NCBI GenBank assembly: GCA_951640195.1
Contig: OX621171.1
Location: 930,001-994,000 of the forward strand
Length of the DNA stretch: 64,000 nt
Origin: Porpolomopsis calyptriformis
Lineage: Eukaryota > Basidiomycota > Agaricomycetes > Agaricales > Hygrophoraceae
Reading direction: 5' to 3'
Below are positions 9,632 through 20,960 of the stretch, in pieces. Numbering within the stretch: the stretch's first letter is position 1; every line of letters begins with the position of its first letter. A program made the translations under genes and the position numbers. The notes below the pieces were generated by a model. The model saw only the letters and a program-made list of their open reading frames with translations. It did no database searches and was not told where the DNA came from.

Positions 9632-12600
9632 ATGTCCAACACATTGCTTACTTCCACTTCCCAAACTCTTGTTATCCCAAAACTCCATGACGATGGATCA
9701 AACTGGGCTGACTACAAACCAAGAGTGAAAAGAGCTATGGGGTCAAAAGGGTTAGTACCACACCTTGAAGGCTGAGTGAAGCAGCCAGTACCCTTTACCG
9801 ACAAAGTGGGTGTCCCCTAATGTGATGGTAAAGATGCGACAGAGGAGCAGATAGAGGTGAAAGAGAAGAAAATCATGGATTTCAAGTAGCAAGAATACTT
9901 CGCGCAACACCTGATCATCTCATCTACCTCCCCACATCTTTCACAGAAAATCATAAAACTTACTACTGCGAAGGGAATGTGGGATGCAATAAAGGCTGAT
10001 GCAACTACAAAGAGTAGGCTACACCAGGTTGATGTTCTCAATGCTCTCCAGAACATGAAATGTGGGTTATCTTCAGATCCAAAGACCTATCTTACTGAGG
10101 TCAAAGCCCACTTCACGAAAATGACTGAACATATTGAATACCTGTGAGTCACAAGTTCACCTGTCTCAGATGATATGTACGTCAGTATTATGATCTCCTC
10201 AATGCCAGATGTTTACCGTGCTACTATTCAAACTATTGAAACAATGATAAAACTCACTGCCTAATCTATTGACCCAAATAATCTAGTGGTGATCTTTACA
10301 TAGGAAGCTGAGCACTGCTTGATTGCGAGTGGTCAGGAAAGAGCTGTTGAGGTAGCAATGATTGCTTCCCAAAGCCCAAGGGGGTCTAGCCCCAAACATG
10401 GAGAAAAGAAACCTGCAACTATGAAAACATGCTACAACTGTCAAAAGGTTGGCCATCTGAAGGCAACCTGCTACACACCAGGTGGTAGTATGGAAGGGCA
10501 AGGCCCACATCAATTAAAGGTGAAAAAGAAGCTAGAGGCAGCTAATATAGCAAAGGTGTCTAAGGAAGATGACCTGTTTGCTTTTCTATGCACCTCAGAT
10601 TTTAGAGCCCTTATATCTGACTCGGATGGATCAAGTTGCGATGTGATCCTTGATAGTGGAGCAAGCTGCCACTTTTGTCCAGATAGGACAAGGTTCAAGA
10701 ATTACCAAACAATTAACTGTGAGGTCAAAACTACTAATGGTTGAGTCTTTAAAGCAGTCGGAACTGGAAGTGTCAGAGTAGAACTGCCAAATAGTTATTC
10801 ATCTTCACCTGTTATACTCAAGGACTGCATGTATGCACCCAATTTAGCCTTCACCCTTGTATCTGTCTCCAGATTAGCTAAAGCTACCAAGTCTGTCATC
10901 TTCAAAAGAGACTAGGCAGTGGTGACCCACCCAAATGGCAAAATCATAGCAAGGATCCCTTGTTGCCAAGGATTGTACAGGATTATACCTGGACAACAAA
11001 ATCAACGTGATCAAGCAAACATAGCTATCACAAAGATGACACTAATAGAAGCCCACTGAAAACTTGGCCACATTGCACTGCCAGCAGTGAAGCATATGGT
11101 TGCCAGCAGAATGATCCTATGTATAGAGATTGACCCAACAATGAAGGAAGAGTTCTGTGAGCCATGCACGAAGGCTAAGGCATTATGAAAACCCTTCCTA
11201 AAAGAATCCTTCACCTAAGCTGCTCAATATGGCGAGCATGTCCATTGGGACCTGTGGGGCCCAGCAGCAGTATGCAGCCTGGGGGGGAAGTGTTATGCTG
11301 CATTCCAAAAGGACAATTACTCTCATGAAACCCAAGCTTACTTCCTGGTCAAGAAAAGCGAAATGCAGATGATGTTGTCCAATCCTGAAGAGTTAGGATC
11401 ATTGCCAGTGGACATCGCCAAATGTATGGTATTAACTACACCGAGACATTCTCATCTGCTGCCAAAATGCCCTCCATTTGAGTCATTCTTGCCATAGCTG
11501 TGCAGTTAGACTGGGAAATCCATCAAGTAGACATCAAAAGTGCTTACCTGAATGCACCCCTGAAGGAAGAAGTCTTCATGAAGCCACCGAAAGGAGTTTG
11601 AAACCAGGCAAGGAAGGAAAGGTTTGCTGCCTCCTAAAGGCCATGTATGGCCTAAAACAAGCTGGACATGAGTGGTATCAGACCCTAGCCACAGTGTTTT
11701 ACAAGCTCAGGTACAAACGATCGAGTGTAGACCACTCAGTGTTCTTCAAACATGAACCACACCAACCAATAACATGGCCATAGTAGGGTTATCCCTCCAA
11801 GATGTAAATGGATTCAAATGAGGCCTAGGGCAGTATTTCGAACTTGCAGACATGGGTGAGATCCACTGGTTCCTGGGGTTTGAGATAAAGAGGGACACGG
11901 TAAACAAAACAATCTCCATCAACCAACAGGCTTATATAGAAGCCATGGCTACATGGTTCAGCATTGATAAGGCAAAGCCCATCTATCTACCAGCCTTACC
12001 TGGTCAGGTGCTATCACAAGATTAATCACCAATCACTCCACATCAAACCAACAAGATGTGAGACATACTATATGTGGAAGCAATTAGACATGTCCTATGG
12101 CCAGATGATATCTCAGCCAGATGCAATCTTTCAAGTTGGGCAGCTTGCCCAATTCATTCAAAACCCTAGAAAGGCACACTGGGAGGTGCTAAAGAGGTTA
12201 ATCAGTTACCTGAATACAATGAAGGACCTGTGGTTAGTACTTGCTAGAGGTGAGAAATCAGACCCAGTCGTGTATACCAATGCTGATTGGGCATCCCAAT
12301 CCAATTGCCACTCAATCTCTGGGTACGCCATGTAGATAGGAGAGGGGATAGTAACATGGAGCTTAAAGAAGCAATCAATTGTTGCCCTGTTGAGCACCAA
12401 GTCGGAATATGTAGGCCAAATGCATGCTCTGAAAGAAATCCTATGGGCTTGACAATTTCTTGGAGAACTCACCTCAAAATTTGTGGATCCAACAATCCTT
12501 TACTCAGACAATCAGAGCGCAATCACCCTTGCCAAGAATAACAAGTTTCACATGAGATCAAAGCACATTGACATTCATTATTACTTCATCAGGGAGGCTA

Positions 12601-12728
12601 TTGAAAATGAGGAAGTAGAAATAATCTATGTCCTAACAGTGGAAAATGTCGCCGACATATTCACAAAGGCTCTTCCAGCCCCGAAGTTCGATTACTTCTG
12701 CCGGAAACTTAGACTACATTGCAATTGA
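9632..12728 (+). pseudogene. Copia Gag-Pol remnant
   Basis: It starts at ATG 9632 (MSNTLLTSTSQTLVIPKL). Recognisable parts: Gag core to about 10300; CCHC knuckle CYNCQKVGHLKATC at about 10430; aspartic protease DVILDSGASCHFCP at about 10640; GAG-pre-integrase region with HWKLGH degraded to H-stop-KLGH at about 11058; the first part of integrase to about 11360; then a jump into RT (YTETFSSAAKMPSI, QVDIKSAYLNAPL at about 11525, MYGLKQAGHEWYQ at about 11645). The RNase H end includes STKSEYVGQMHALKEILW, LYSDNQSAITLAKN and KHIDIHYYFIREAI. Many TGA/TAG/TAA stops. The rest of integrase and the start of RT are deleted at about 11360-11390, and the frame changes there. Confidence 0.9.
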
Positions 12729-12735
12729 GGGGGAG

Positions 12736-12839
12736 TGTTGAGGGAATTCAACCACACATTGGTATAAACAGTCATATCCATATTATGTAATACTTAGTAC
12801 TAAGGCTTAAATACAACACTCTTAGGTATTATTACTACA
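12736..12839 (+). repeat. 3' LTR of Copia
   Basis: 104 bp, preceded by the purine tract GAGGGGGAG and followed by the ACACA duplicate. Confidence 0.93.
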
Positions 12840-12844
12840 ACACA

Positions 12845-13625
12845 TTCAGTTTAACAAGGTGGGTCTTCCTAGTCATCATCATCGATAATGCATACAACTT
12901 TTACTCAACACCCTTGTAGATTACAACAAGAATACACAAGCCTTGCTATTGCTTTGAACCATGTTAATCTCATCAAGTACTGATATTATCTTGCAAAATC
13001 ACAGCTGCAGAAATTGATGTATTTTTGTCAGAGTTACACAAAGATTGGCATCAGAGGGAATATGCTGAAGGTAGTAGTGAAACAAATTGCAGTCAAGAAA
13101 AACTAGAGCAGTACAAGGCACTACTGTTAAGAATTGCACTAGGAACATGTGCCTCTGATGACAGTTAAGACCACTTGACTAAAACATCACAGAACTGGAC
13201 TTACCCAGTTCAGTTGTTCCCAGTATATATACCATATTACACATAACCAGCTAGAATCTGCTTGACATTCATGAGAGACAGCCACAAATGTGCTCAATCT
13301 CATATCTTAAATTTTAGATTTGTGACATGTATTACTTGTGCACACAACCTGTAGCACAGGCTATTCAGTTTATAGTGGATCAGAGCCTGATTCAAGATGC
13401 AAACAATGCCTAGGTGGGGGTACAAATGTTGCTACAAGCATACCTGCTCCTGTGCTATCAGCTACAAGTGGGTTGGCTGGAGAGACAGTGACTGGCTTAG
13501 ACATGTTTAGGGTTGAAGGTGGGTTTGTGATGTGTAAAACAAGTACCTCCAAAGCAAATCCTAGAGAAGGATGATTAGTTTTCCCATTTATTAACTTGTT
13601 GCTTTGATTTATTAATGAGAATAAA
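12845..13625. other. Non-coding or decayed sequence
   Basis: A 78-codon frame at 13338-13574 (Gly/Thr/Ser-rich) resembles no known protein. No other feature seen. Confidence 0.35.
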
Positions 13626-13629
13626 AGTG

Positions 13630-13940
13630 ATTCTTCAAGTCAATAAGCAACCTTTCAAGTTGTTAAGAAAATCCTTCAGGTCATTAAGCAAAACCTCAAG
13701 TTGTTAAGAAAATCCTTCAAGTCATTAAGAAAATCCTTCAAGTCATTAAGAAAATCCTTCAAGTTGTTAAGAAATCCTTCAAGTTGTTAAGAAATCCTTC
13801 AAGTTGTTAAGAAATCCTTCAAGTCATTAAGAAATCCTTCAAGTTGTTAAGAAATCCTTCAAGTTGTTAAGAAAATCCTTCAAGTCATTAAGAAAATCCT
13901 TCAAGTTGTTAAGAAAATCCTTCAAGTTATTAAGACTTTA
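13630..13940. repeat. Minisatellite, 20-21 bp unit
   Basis: About 14-16 tandem copies of AAGAAATCCTTCAAGTTGTT, alternating between GTTGTT and GTCATT variants and between AAAT and AAAAT spacers. It begins irregularly (TTCAAGTCAATAAGCAACC) and decays into CAAG-rich sequence after 13940. There is no long open frame, so it is probably non-coding. Confidence 0.9.
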
Positions 13941-15050
13941 TAGATAATTCTCAAACTTTCTGGTAACAAACACACCTTCAAGCAAAATCAAGAAAATAAG
14001 TAAAAGGGAATGTCAAGAAATAAAGGACAATAATGTGTCAAGCAGTTCAAGTAATATATTAAGCAGTTCAAGATCTTGTTCAAGTTGAACATTAATAACA
14101 TTTCAAGTATATAATAAGTAAAATGTTGTTCTTAATATCTTGATGTTCTTGATTACATTTTTATTTACTTGATACTCCTTGATTCAAGTTAACTAAGTGC
14201 ATCAAGTAAGTTTAAGTCAGTTTAAGCAGCCTCAAGCAGCCTCAAGTAGCCTCAAGCATTTTGAGGTTTTGCTGATGTGTGCACATTTATGTATACAGGT
14301 ACAACATTATGTAAACATGTGAAAACTTATGTAAATATATTTGCACAAATATGCATATGCATATATAGATATGCACATTTATACACAGGATTGTAATGGC
14401 TTAAAAGTGAAATTTGTCCAATTTGGTCCTTCATAGGAAAGAGAACATGGTGAAGGAAGAATCACATTTGAAAATTACTTGAATTTGGCTTTACTGTAAG
14501 AAACTGAAGCTTTACTGTAGGAAACTGAATTTTGTGTATCACCCAGGTGTGCATCTGAGATGTCCAGAGCAGAATTGTATTTAGTGACAATATATCTATT
14601 TCTTGTAACTCATCTGTATCACCGAGATTACCTGCACCAGAATTGCGAGCGTTGACCAGCAACGTACCAGAACTGCAACGAATTTCTGGGCCTTACCTGC
14701 TTAATTAACTTTTGATCACATTCAATCAGGTGGCAGTTTCCCACCATGGTATATCAGTACCTCTTTGATTTTCCGATGCATATGGTTGTCAGTCATTGGA
14801 CAAAGACACATCAAGCAGAGAGAAAACCAAGAAAAATGGTAAGAACAATTACGAGCGAGCTCAAATGAACGCCAAAGGTTATTAACGAACAGCAACACAA
14901 GTATAGATCACTTACTAAGTCATACAAGGATCAACAAAATAGATGATGAGAAAAGGATGCCATTCCGTTTAGGCGGGTATTGGGGGTATCAGAGTCAAGA
15001 CGCATGTAGCTCGCGCACTGAACTAGAAGAAATCAAAACATGGGGTTCTG
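13941..15050. other. AT-rich sequence with scattered CAAG motifs
   Basis: Short dispersed units related to the minisatellite (TTAAGCAGTTCAAG, GCAGCCTCAAG) occur to about 14265. The rest is AT-rich with no supported gene. The 3' flank of the histidine kinase pseudogene begins near 15050. Confidence 0.4.
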
Positions 15051-15054
15051 GCAG

Positions 15055-18000
15055 ACAGTCGGGTGCTTTAGCATCCTCTCCTTTTCACCTGCAAATTTAT
15101 TGATAGCATTCAAAAGGTCACCCCGGCGGAGAGGTTCTGTGAAAATAACATGGGATTACGTCAGAGAACACGCAAAGGGCAATCCACATACTTGTAATAT
15201 GATCATCCTACCAAACATACTCACCAGTCAGAATGCCCCACGGAGAGGCACAATGAAGGGCGTACCATTCCTGCCTATATACATCGCTCCCGGTCGCCAA
15301 TCACTAAACAGGCATGTTGAGTAAGCAATTAGAAAGGAAACAACCGAGAAACTTAACACGGACTGGCATGAGCGGTGAGTGCAATGATCAGTGTCCGCTT
15401 TAATCTGCTTTGTACCTCCCACGCTCGAATCAACTCCGTCGCTTCCATCCCTCCCATGAATGGCATTGATACGTCCATCTACCCCAAACCCGTGAGCTTG
15501 TTGGATGGTTTGGAATGCAAGTTAAGGACAAGTCGGAAACACACCAATATTATATCAAACGGCTTATTCCGACACACCCTCGCCTTAAACGCATCCAGCG
15601 CCAAACTCCCATTCTCAGCAATCTCTACAGTGTGTCCATATTTCTCCAAGATTTTTACCGCCAACTTCTGGTTCACCAAATTGTCCTCGGCGAGCAAGAT
15701 GTCGAACACGATGTTATTAGGTACAGAGACTGGGCTGACAGTGTTCGATTCGAGTGCAGAGATCAGGGCTGAAGACAAGTCTTGCCCGCTCACAGGAGTA
15801 GTGAGTTGCGAACTGATGTTGTTGTCTAGGCACCATTTGACTGGATCGCGCATAAGAAGATGGTCCGTCAGTCAAACTGTCACTTCTAGAGCCGATAAAA
15901 GCTCACGGTTCAGACGAGGCATCGATGGGGCTAGTAGTACGATCGGGATATATCTCAGATGCTCATACTCTCGTATACACTCCGTCTAAGGCACACTCAG
16001 TGAGCATGGGTGACCCCAACTAGCAGAAACACATACCACGTTGAGCGAGTCCAGTACGATGGTATCAATGTGTGGACAGCGACCCTTATCCACGACGTCG
16101 CTGACTTCATGTACGACGAATGGTGTCAAATATAACTCCCGGATCCGATCCGAGACTCCCGTGGTGTCACGCACTGTATCCACAAACAAGATCGTACGCT
16201 TGTTGAAAGGTGCCATCTCCGCCAACGTGCTCTCCATCGAGGTCTGGCTGATCTGTGATGTGATAGTGAAGAAGAATTTACTCCCTTTCGACACCTCACT
16301 CTCCACCCACATGTTGCCCTGCATCAACGACACCAACCTCTTCGAGATGGAAAGGACCAAACCACTACCCCCGTACTCCTACCAGGTGAATGAGTTCTCG
16401 TAGCCCGCAAAAACAACCTGAATCGGTGTACTCACCCTCGTGGTAGACCCATCCGCCTGGCAGAATGTGTCAAATATCAAATTAAGCTTATCTTTGGCTA
16501 TCCCAATCCCTGTGTCTGTGACACAAAATTCCAGAGTGACACTCTGGTCATCCCAGGCCAGCAGTCGCGTGCTCAAATTGACGTGACCCTTGCGAACCTT
16601 GGATGGTGGCGTAAACTTGATGGCATTCCCAACCAGATTGGTAATTACCTGTCGCAGCCTCAGGGAGTCGCCAATAAGGTGATCAGGAATGTCGGCTTCA
16701 ACGTCGTAGGTAAGATCCAGATTATTCTGTGAGGCACGGACGACCAGCGTCTTGAGGATACCGAAAACGGTCTGGCGCAGAGAATAGGATACTGCCTCCA
16801 TAGTCATACGACCCGCCTCAACTAGAGGTGGAAAGAAGACAATTCAGGAAGGGCAACATACAATGAAGGGTAAACCGAGACATACTTTTCGATATATCAA
16901 GAATGCCGTCAATGATCAACAGAAGCGATCTCGCGAGACTATGAACCAACAAAAGGCTCTCCCACTGCGATCGATTCAGGTCACTATCAAGCGTCAACTC
17001 TGTCACCTCAATAATCCCATTCATTGGGGGTCCTAGTATCACCTTCGCATCAGAGCCAGAACTAAAACGAACGAAAGACAGATGAACCTGATCTCATGTG
17101 ACATATTTGCCAAAAACTCACTCTTACTCCTATTGGCCAACTCAGCTGCCTCCCTCGCGGCGGTATTCTTTTGTATACTATCCCTCAAATTTTAAACCAT
17201 TTGATTGATCTGCGTCTTGAGCGAGTCCATCTCCCCACTCGCCTCAACTGTGAGGAACCGTGTGAAATCGCCGTCCATGGCGGTCGCCGATATCTGGGCG
17301 AACCCGCGAACCTGAGTTGTCAAATTCCCCGCCATGGTATTCACAGATAATCTGCAGATCCAAATACCACCACGGAAGCCATTAGTAAACGTACCACTTG
17401 GACCGCAGGGACGGGTGTCGTACGTGATCTCCTGCCAAATACCCTGCACGTTCCCAACCTCAGCCTGCACTCCCAATTTCCCTTCTGTCCCGACCTCGCG
17501 CGCTACTTTCTTCACCTCAGCAGCAAATATAGCCAGTTGGTCAATCATGTCGTTTATTGTGTTCACGAGGCTTAACATTTCGCCCGAGACCGACACACCA
17601 GCGATCTTCTGCGTGAGATCCCCACGAGCTACTGCGGTCTATATGAGCAGGGAATGCGCAAATGGGCTCATTAAAGACAATGATGGAATGCTCAAAGTGG
17701 GATGGACGTACAGTCGCAACGGCAATCGTCCGGACTTGCAAAGTGAGCTAGAGCAGAAAGAAAATGTCAGAATACGGTGCTAAAGAAACAAGAAAACACA
17801 CATTGTTAGCCATAACATTCACGTTGTCTGTCAAGTCCTACCCAACAACATCAGTGCCCTCGTGAGAAACAAGAGGTAGGGTCCTCACCTTCCAAGTCCC
17901 ACCGACATTTGTAACCCTGGCTTGCCCTCCTAATCGCCCTTCGGTCCCGACCTCCCTCGCCACACGCGTAACCTCATCAGCAAATAGGCTCAAACTCTCT

Positions 18001-19165
18001 GTCATCCCATTAACCGTCTCCTTCAGTCCCAAAATCTCACCCCTCACATCTACCTCGATCTTCTTTGTCAAATCGCCTCCAGCAACGGCCTTGGTAACCT
18101 CGGCGATTGAGCGCACTTGATTCGTCAAGTTCATCGCCATAAGGTTCACGTTGTCGGTGAGAACCTATGGGATAGAATGAGCGAGAAAAAAAAGTCGCAG
18201 AACACAACACACCTTCCACGTCCCCTGTACATCCGGAACAAACGCCTGCCCACCTAAAATGCCCTCTGTCCCCACCTCTAGTGATACCCGAGTCACCTCC
18301 TTCGCGAGAGTCGACAGCTGGGCTACCATGGAATTCACGGTCATCTTCAGATCGAGCATCTCGCCCTGCACATCGACGTTCACAAGTTTCCCGAGGTCGC
18401 CCAGCGCCACGGCTTTCGTCACTTCTGAGATGGAACGCACTTGATCCGTTAAGTTGCTTGCCATTTTCTGGAGAAGGAAGGGGGCGTGTGTTTACAGAAT
18501 CACAAGAAAGTAGAACAAACGCACATTAAGATTCCTCGTCAAGTCGGCCCAAGTGCCCTGCACCCCTTCGACCCTAGCCTGACCACCGAGTATTCACCGA
18601 GTCCCCACCTCGAGAGCAACCCTCGTAACCTCACTCGCAAATGCACTCAACTGGTTCACCATAGAATTGACAGCTCCCTTGAGTGATGCCATCTCCCCCT
18701 CGACAAGTATCTCAATCTTCTGCGTAAGGTCGCCCTTGGCTACAGCGGTGGTGACATGAGCAATCGAGCGAACTTGATCGGTTGAACTTGAGCACATTCG
18801 ATTGACCTTTTATAAGAATGAGATAAGGTAACCGTACATCCACTCAAAAACTCAAAGATAGACACTTACATTCCTGACAAGCTCGAACCAAACACCTTCC
18901 ACGTCTGGAACATGCGCTTGCCCCCCGAGCTTCCCTTGACTGCCTACTTCCAGCGTCACCCTCGTCACTTCCGCCGCCAACGCACGGAGTCGCACGACCA
19001 TACCGTTCACGGTGTACTTCAAATCTAAGATCTCGCCGCGGGCATCCACTTCGATCTGCTTGGACAAGTCTCCTAGTGCGACTGCCTTGGTGACTTTTGC
19101 AATCGACCGGACTTGACTAGTGAGATTAGCGGCAAGGTTGTTGACTACGCCCTTGAATTTTGGCT
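15055..19165 (-). pseudogene. Group III hybrid histidine kinase (Nik1/Os-1 type)
   Basis: Fungal sensor kinase that feeds the HOG osmotic-stress pathway and is the known target of fludioxonil. On the minus strand six HAMP units follow one another (about 19130-18910, 18790-18560, 18460-18235, 18150-17890, 17830-17430, 17340-17190; for example [23 protein letters not shown]), separated by 45-65 bp introns. Then come the H-box [12 protein letters not shown] (about 17110), the ATP-binding domain ([22 protein letters not shown]) and the receiver ([30 protein letters not shown]). Damage: a TGA in HAMP2 (VGTR-stop-ILGGQA, about 18595), an extra A after the H-box that shifts TPMNGII out of frame, G2 box GGTGLGL read as GGSGLVL, and a TAG in the receiver end (RCI-stop-AGM). 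The N-terminus before HAMP1 is replaced by ubiquitin-like sequence. Confidence 0.9.
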
Positions 19166-19590
19166 TTGACGTTATCGATGGTATCCGAGGATTCAACCTC
19201 AAGGGAGGGAGGGATGTCGATAGTATCCGAGGACTCAACCTCAAGGGAGGGAGGGTTATCGATAGTATCCGAGGATTCAACCTCAAGGGAGACGTTATCG
19301 ATGGTATCCGAGGACTCAGCCTCAAGGGAGGGAGGTTATCAAAGGTATCGGAGGACTCAACCTCAAGGAAGGGAGTGGTATCGATGGTATCCGAGGACTC
19401 AACTTCAAAGGAGACGTTATCGATGGTATCTGAGGATTCAACCTCAAGGGAGACGTCGATAGACTCAACTTCAAGGGAGACGTTGTCGATAGTATCGGAG
19501 GATTCAACCTCAAGGGTGGTCTTTCCGGTGATGGTTTTGATGAAGGCCTGGATGTTAGTTGAGGCATAGATAGCGAGGCGGAGAATAACA
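19165..19590 (-). pseudogene. Ubiquitin gene fragment with internal tandem amplification
   Basis: On the minus strand an exon after an AG acceptor (near 19547) reads [19 protein letters not shown] then DNV. This corresponds to ubiquitin residues 4 to about 26 (FVKTLTGKTITLEVE..DTIDNV), with one Ile missing. Instead of continuing to KAKIQ, the stretch [11 protein letters not shown] is repeated about nine times in units of roughly 36-42 bp (19169-19516). VKAKIQ appears only after the last repeat, at about 19150-19168, where it runs into the HAMP1 sequence of the kinase. The intron before the exon has an AACTAAC branch-like sequence and a GTAAGT donor, matching a common fungal arrangement with an intron near the start codon. 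Frame is lost in several repeats. No complete ubiquitin can be made. Confidence 0.85.
19169..19516. repeat. Minisatellite derived from ubiquitin codons
   Basis: About nine tandem units, plus-strand core ATCGATGGTATCCGAGGA followed by TTCAACCTCAAGGGA, with unit lengths near 36-42 bp (one short unit of about 27 bp). Spacer variants are GACGT and GGGAGG. On the minus strand each unit encodes [11 protein letters not shown] plus a spacer. Confidence 0.9.
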
Positions 19591-19811
19591 CTTACAGTCG
19601 GAAGTAACTTGTTGTAAACCCAGCTATGTTGCCGAACGAAGGACCCCAGACAGAGTGAGGAGCAGACAGTTTGGTAATCACACAGTGATGCGGGAAGGGA
19701 ACAGCCTTGCGCGCGACGAAATCGGTTGCGCGGGATGAAATGCGCTTCACGTGGGACAATTTATGCGTAGGTAATATTTGTGCAGCTGTAAGTGACGTAA
19801 ACAACGTGATA

Positions 19812-20344
19812 ATGTCCTTGTCCCCCGAAAACAAAAAAGCGGTCGAGGACCTTCGGGATGTTGTGAGTAATTTGATGGTCTTAATTTCAATTGTACTCCA
19901 AATATATTTTCCCTAGCTTGGTTCAACGTTTTACTATATGGAAGAATTGCAAGCCTTAACCCAAAAAGTACAGGAAAAACAGCAGCGGATCAGGCCGCCG
20001 TTGCCAATGTGAGTGATCGGAGATTATCAAATTGATCTGTAGATTCTAATACTACCGACAGGGGAGAGATCCGCGCCGCATCAGCCGCGCTTGACCGCCT
20101 CAATCAAATCAACAACCAACGAGAAGGCGAGCTTGTTCAGGCTGTCACCCAATTGATGGAATCACTGAACAACATAGCCCATTTGGCCCCATATATTGAG
20201 GAGGTGGTACAAGGCTGCCAAGGTAAGTTAGTCTCTTTCTGACGACACATTTCTGATGCCCCTTTAGATCTGTTAGATGCAATTCAAAACCGTCGCACCA
20301 CTAAACAGGAATGGTTGGACATTCAAAAAAAGTATAAGGGATGA
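19812..20344 (+). CDS. Small helical protein, unknown, four exons
   Basis: A complete gene model can be read: exons 19812-19862, 19917-20008, 20062-20222 and 20268-20344, with introns of 54, 53 and 45 bp, each GT...AG. Spliced length is 381 nt, or 126 residues, starting MSLSPENKKAVEDLRDV and ending DIQKKYKG. All junctions keep frame and there is no internal stop, unlike the neighbouring genes. The sequence is almost wholly amphipathic helix rich in Glu/Gln/Leu (ALTQKVQEKQQRIR, LDRLNQINNQREGELVQAV), so a coiled-coil or small complex subunit is plausible. No family recognised, no signal peptide or membrane span. Confidence 0.7.
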
Positions 20345-20577
20345 GGAATTACATAGACGTACGATTACATACCATAGATACTATGGTGTTCCAAATGCAC
20401 CTTTATTTAGTCTCGTGCCCAGACGTTTATAGCGGAGATTAAAACCACTTGCAAGCAAGTTTGCTAAATTTCTTTCGTAGAGAAAGCCGTAGGGCTCATA
20501 CACGTGACCTAATATCAATCAATGTCTGTCCTATCTAGCTTACTTCCTGTACACGTCTTCCAACTTTATGATGCAAA

Positions 20578-20960
20578 ATGCGGCCCAAAAAAAAAAGTAC
20601 AACCTGCTCAAGGACTCTCGCACTGCAGAAGCTCTCTAGGGGCTATGACTCTGAAAAAACTCAGGCGACAATCAAGAAAACCTTCAGTGAGGCTTTCAAT
20701 GGCCTGTCGCCCTTTGACTGGCAAACAGACGTCTGCGAGGCCCTCCTGCTTGGCCTGGATGTCATCCTAATTGCAGGGACTGGGGCTGGCAAAACAATGT
20801 CGTTTGCCATGCCCTTACTCGTGGATCAAACGAAACGCAGGATGGTGATAGTCATATCGCCGCTTAATGCGTTGGAGCACGACCAGGTGCGCATTTTTTC
20901 TTTCTAAACATTCTTCTCAGCTTACTTCTTTATTTTTAGGCGGAACGCTTCAAAAAACCC
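20578..20960 (+). pseudogene. N-terminal fragment of a RecQ/DEAD-like helicase
   Basis: Exon 20578-20886 encodes RPKKKSTTC ... FDWQTDVCEALLLGLDVIL followed by a Walker A GTGAGKT (about 20778) and MVIVISPLNALEHDQ, corresponding to motifs Q, I and Ia of fungal RecQ-like helicases. The frame at the first codon is open upstream; M at 20578 is the nearest ATG-like start. An intron follows (about 20887-20939), and the next exon begins AERF in frame. The DEAD/DEAH box and everything after it are missing: the frame instead runs into chitin synthase sequence. It cannot act as a helicase. Confidence 0.75.

Larger units (their letters stand above)
9506..12839 (+). mobile_element. Ty1/Copia element, old and internally deleted
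   Basis: LTRs of 104 bp at 9506-9609 and 12736-12839, starting TGTTGAGGGAATTC, flanked by a perfect ACACA duplication (9501-9505 and 12840-12844). The two LTRs differ at about 10 of 104 positions, all transitions by my reading, so the insertion is old. A half-tRNA primer site follows the 5' LTR, and GAGGGGGAG precedes the 3' LTR. The internal domain order gag-protease-integrase-RT-RNase H is that of Copia. The coding region has many stops and lacks most of the integrase. Confidence 0.95.

Noticed and set aside
13630..13940. CRISPR-like array
   Set aside because: Units are contiguous with no unique spacers, and the genome is eukaryotic; it is a minisatellite.
15375..15989. 204-codon plus-strand frame
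   Set aside because: It lies opposite the receiver domain exons of the histidine kinase and shows no domain of its own.
19120..19570. Plus-strand Ser/Arg/Glu-rich repeat protein (149 codons)
   Set aside because: It is the antisense reading of the ubiquitin-derived repeats; the minus strand has the recognisable ubiquitin and kinase codons and splice sites.
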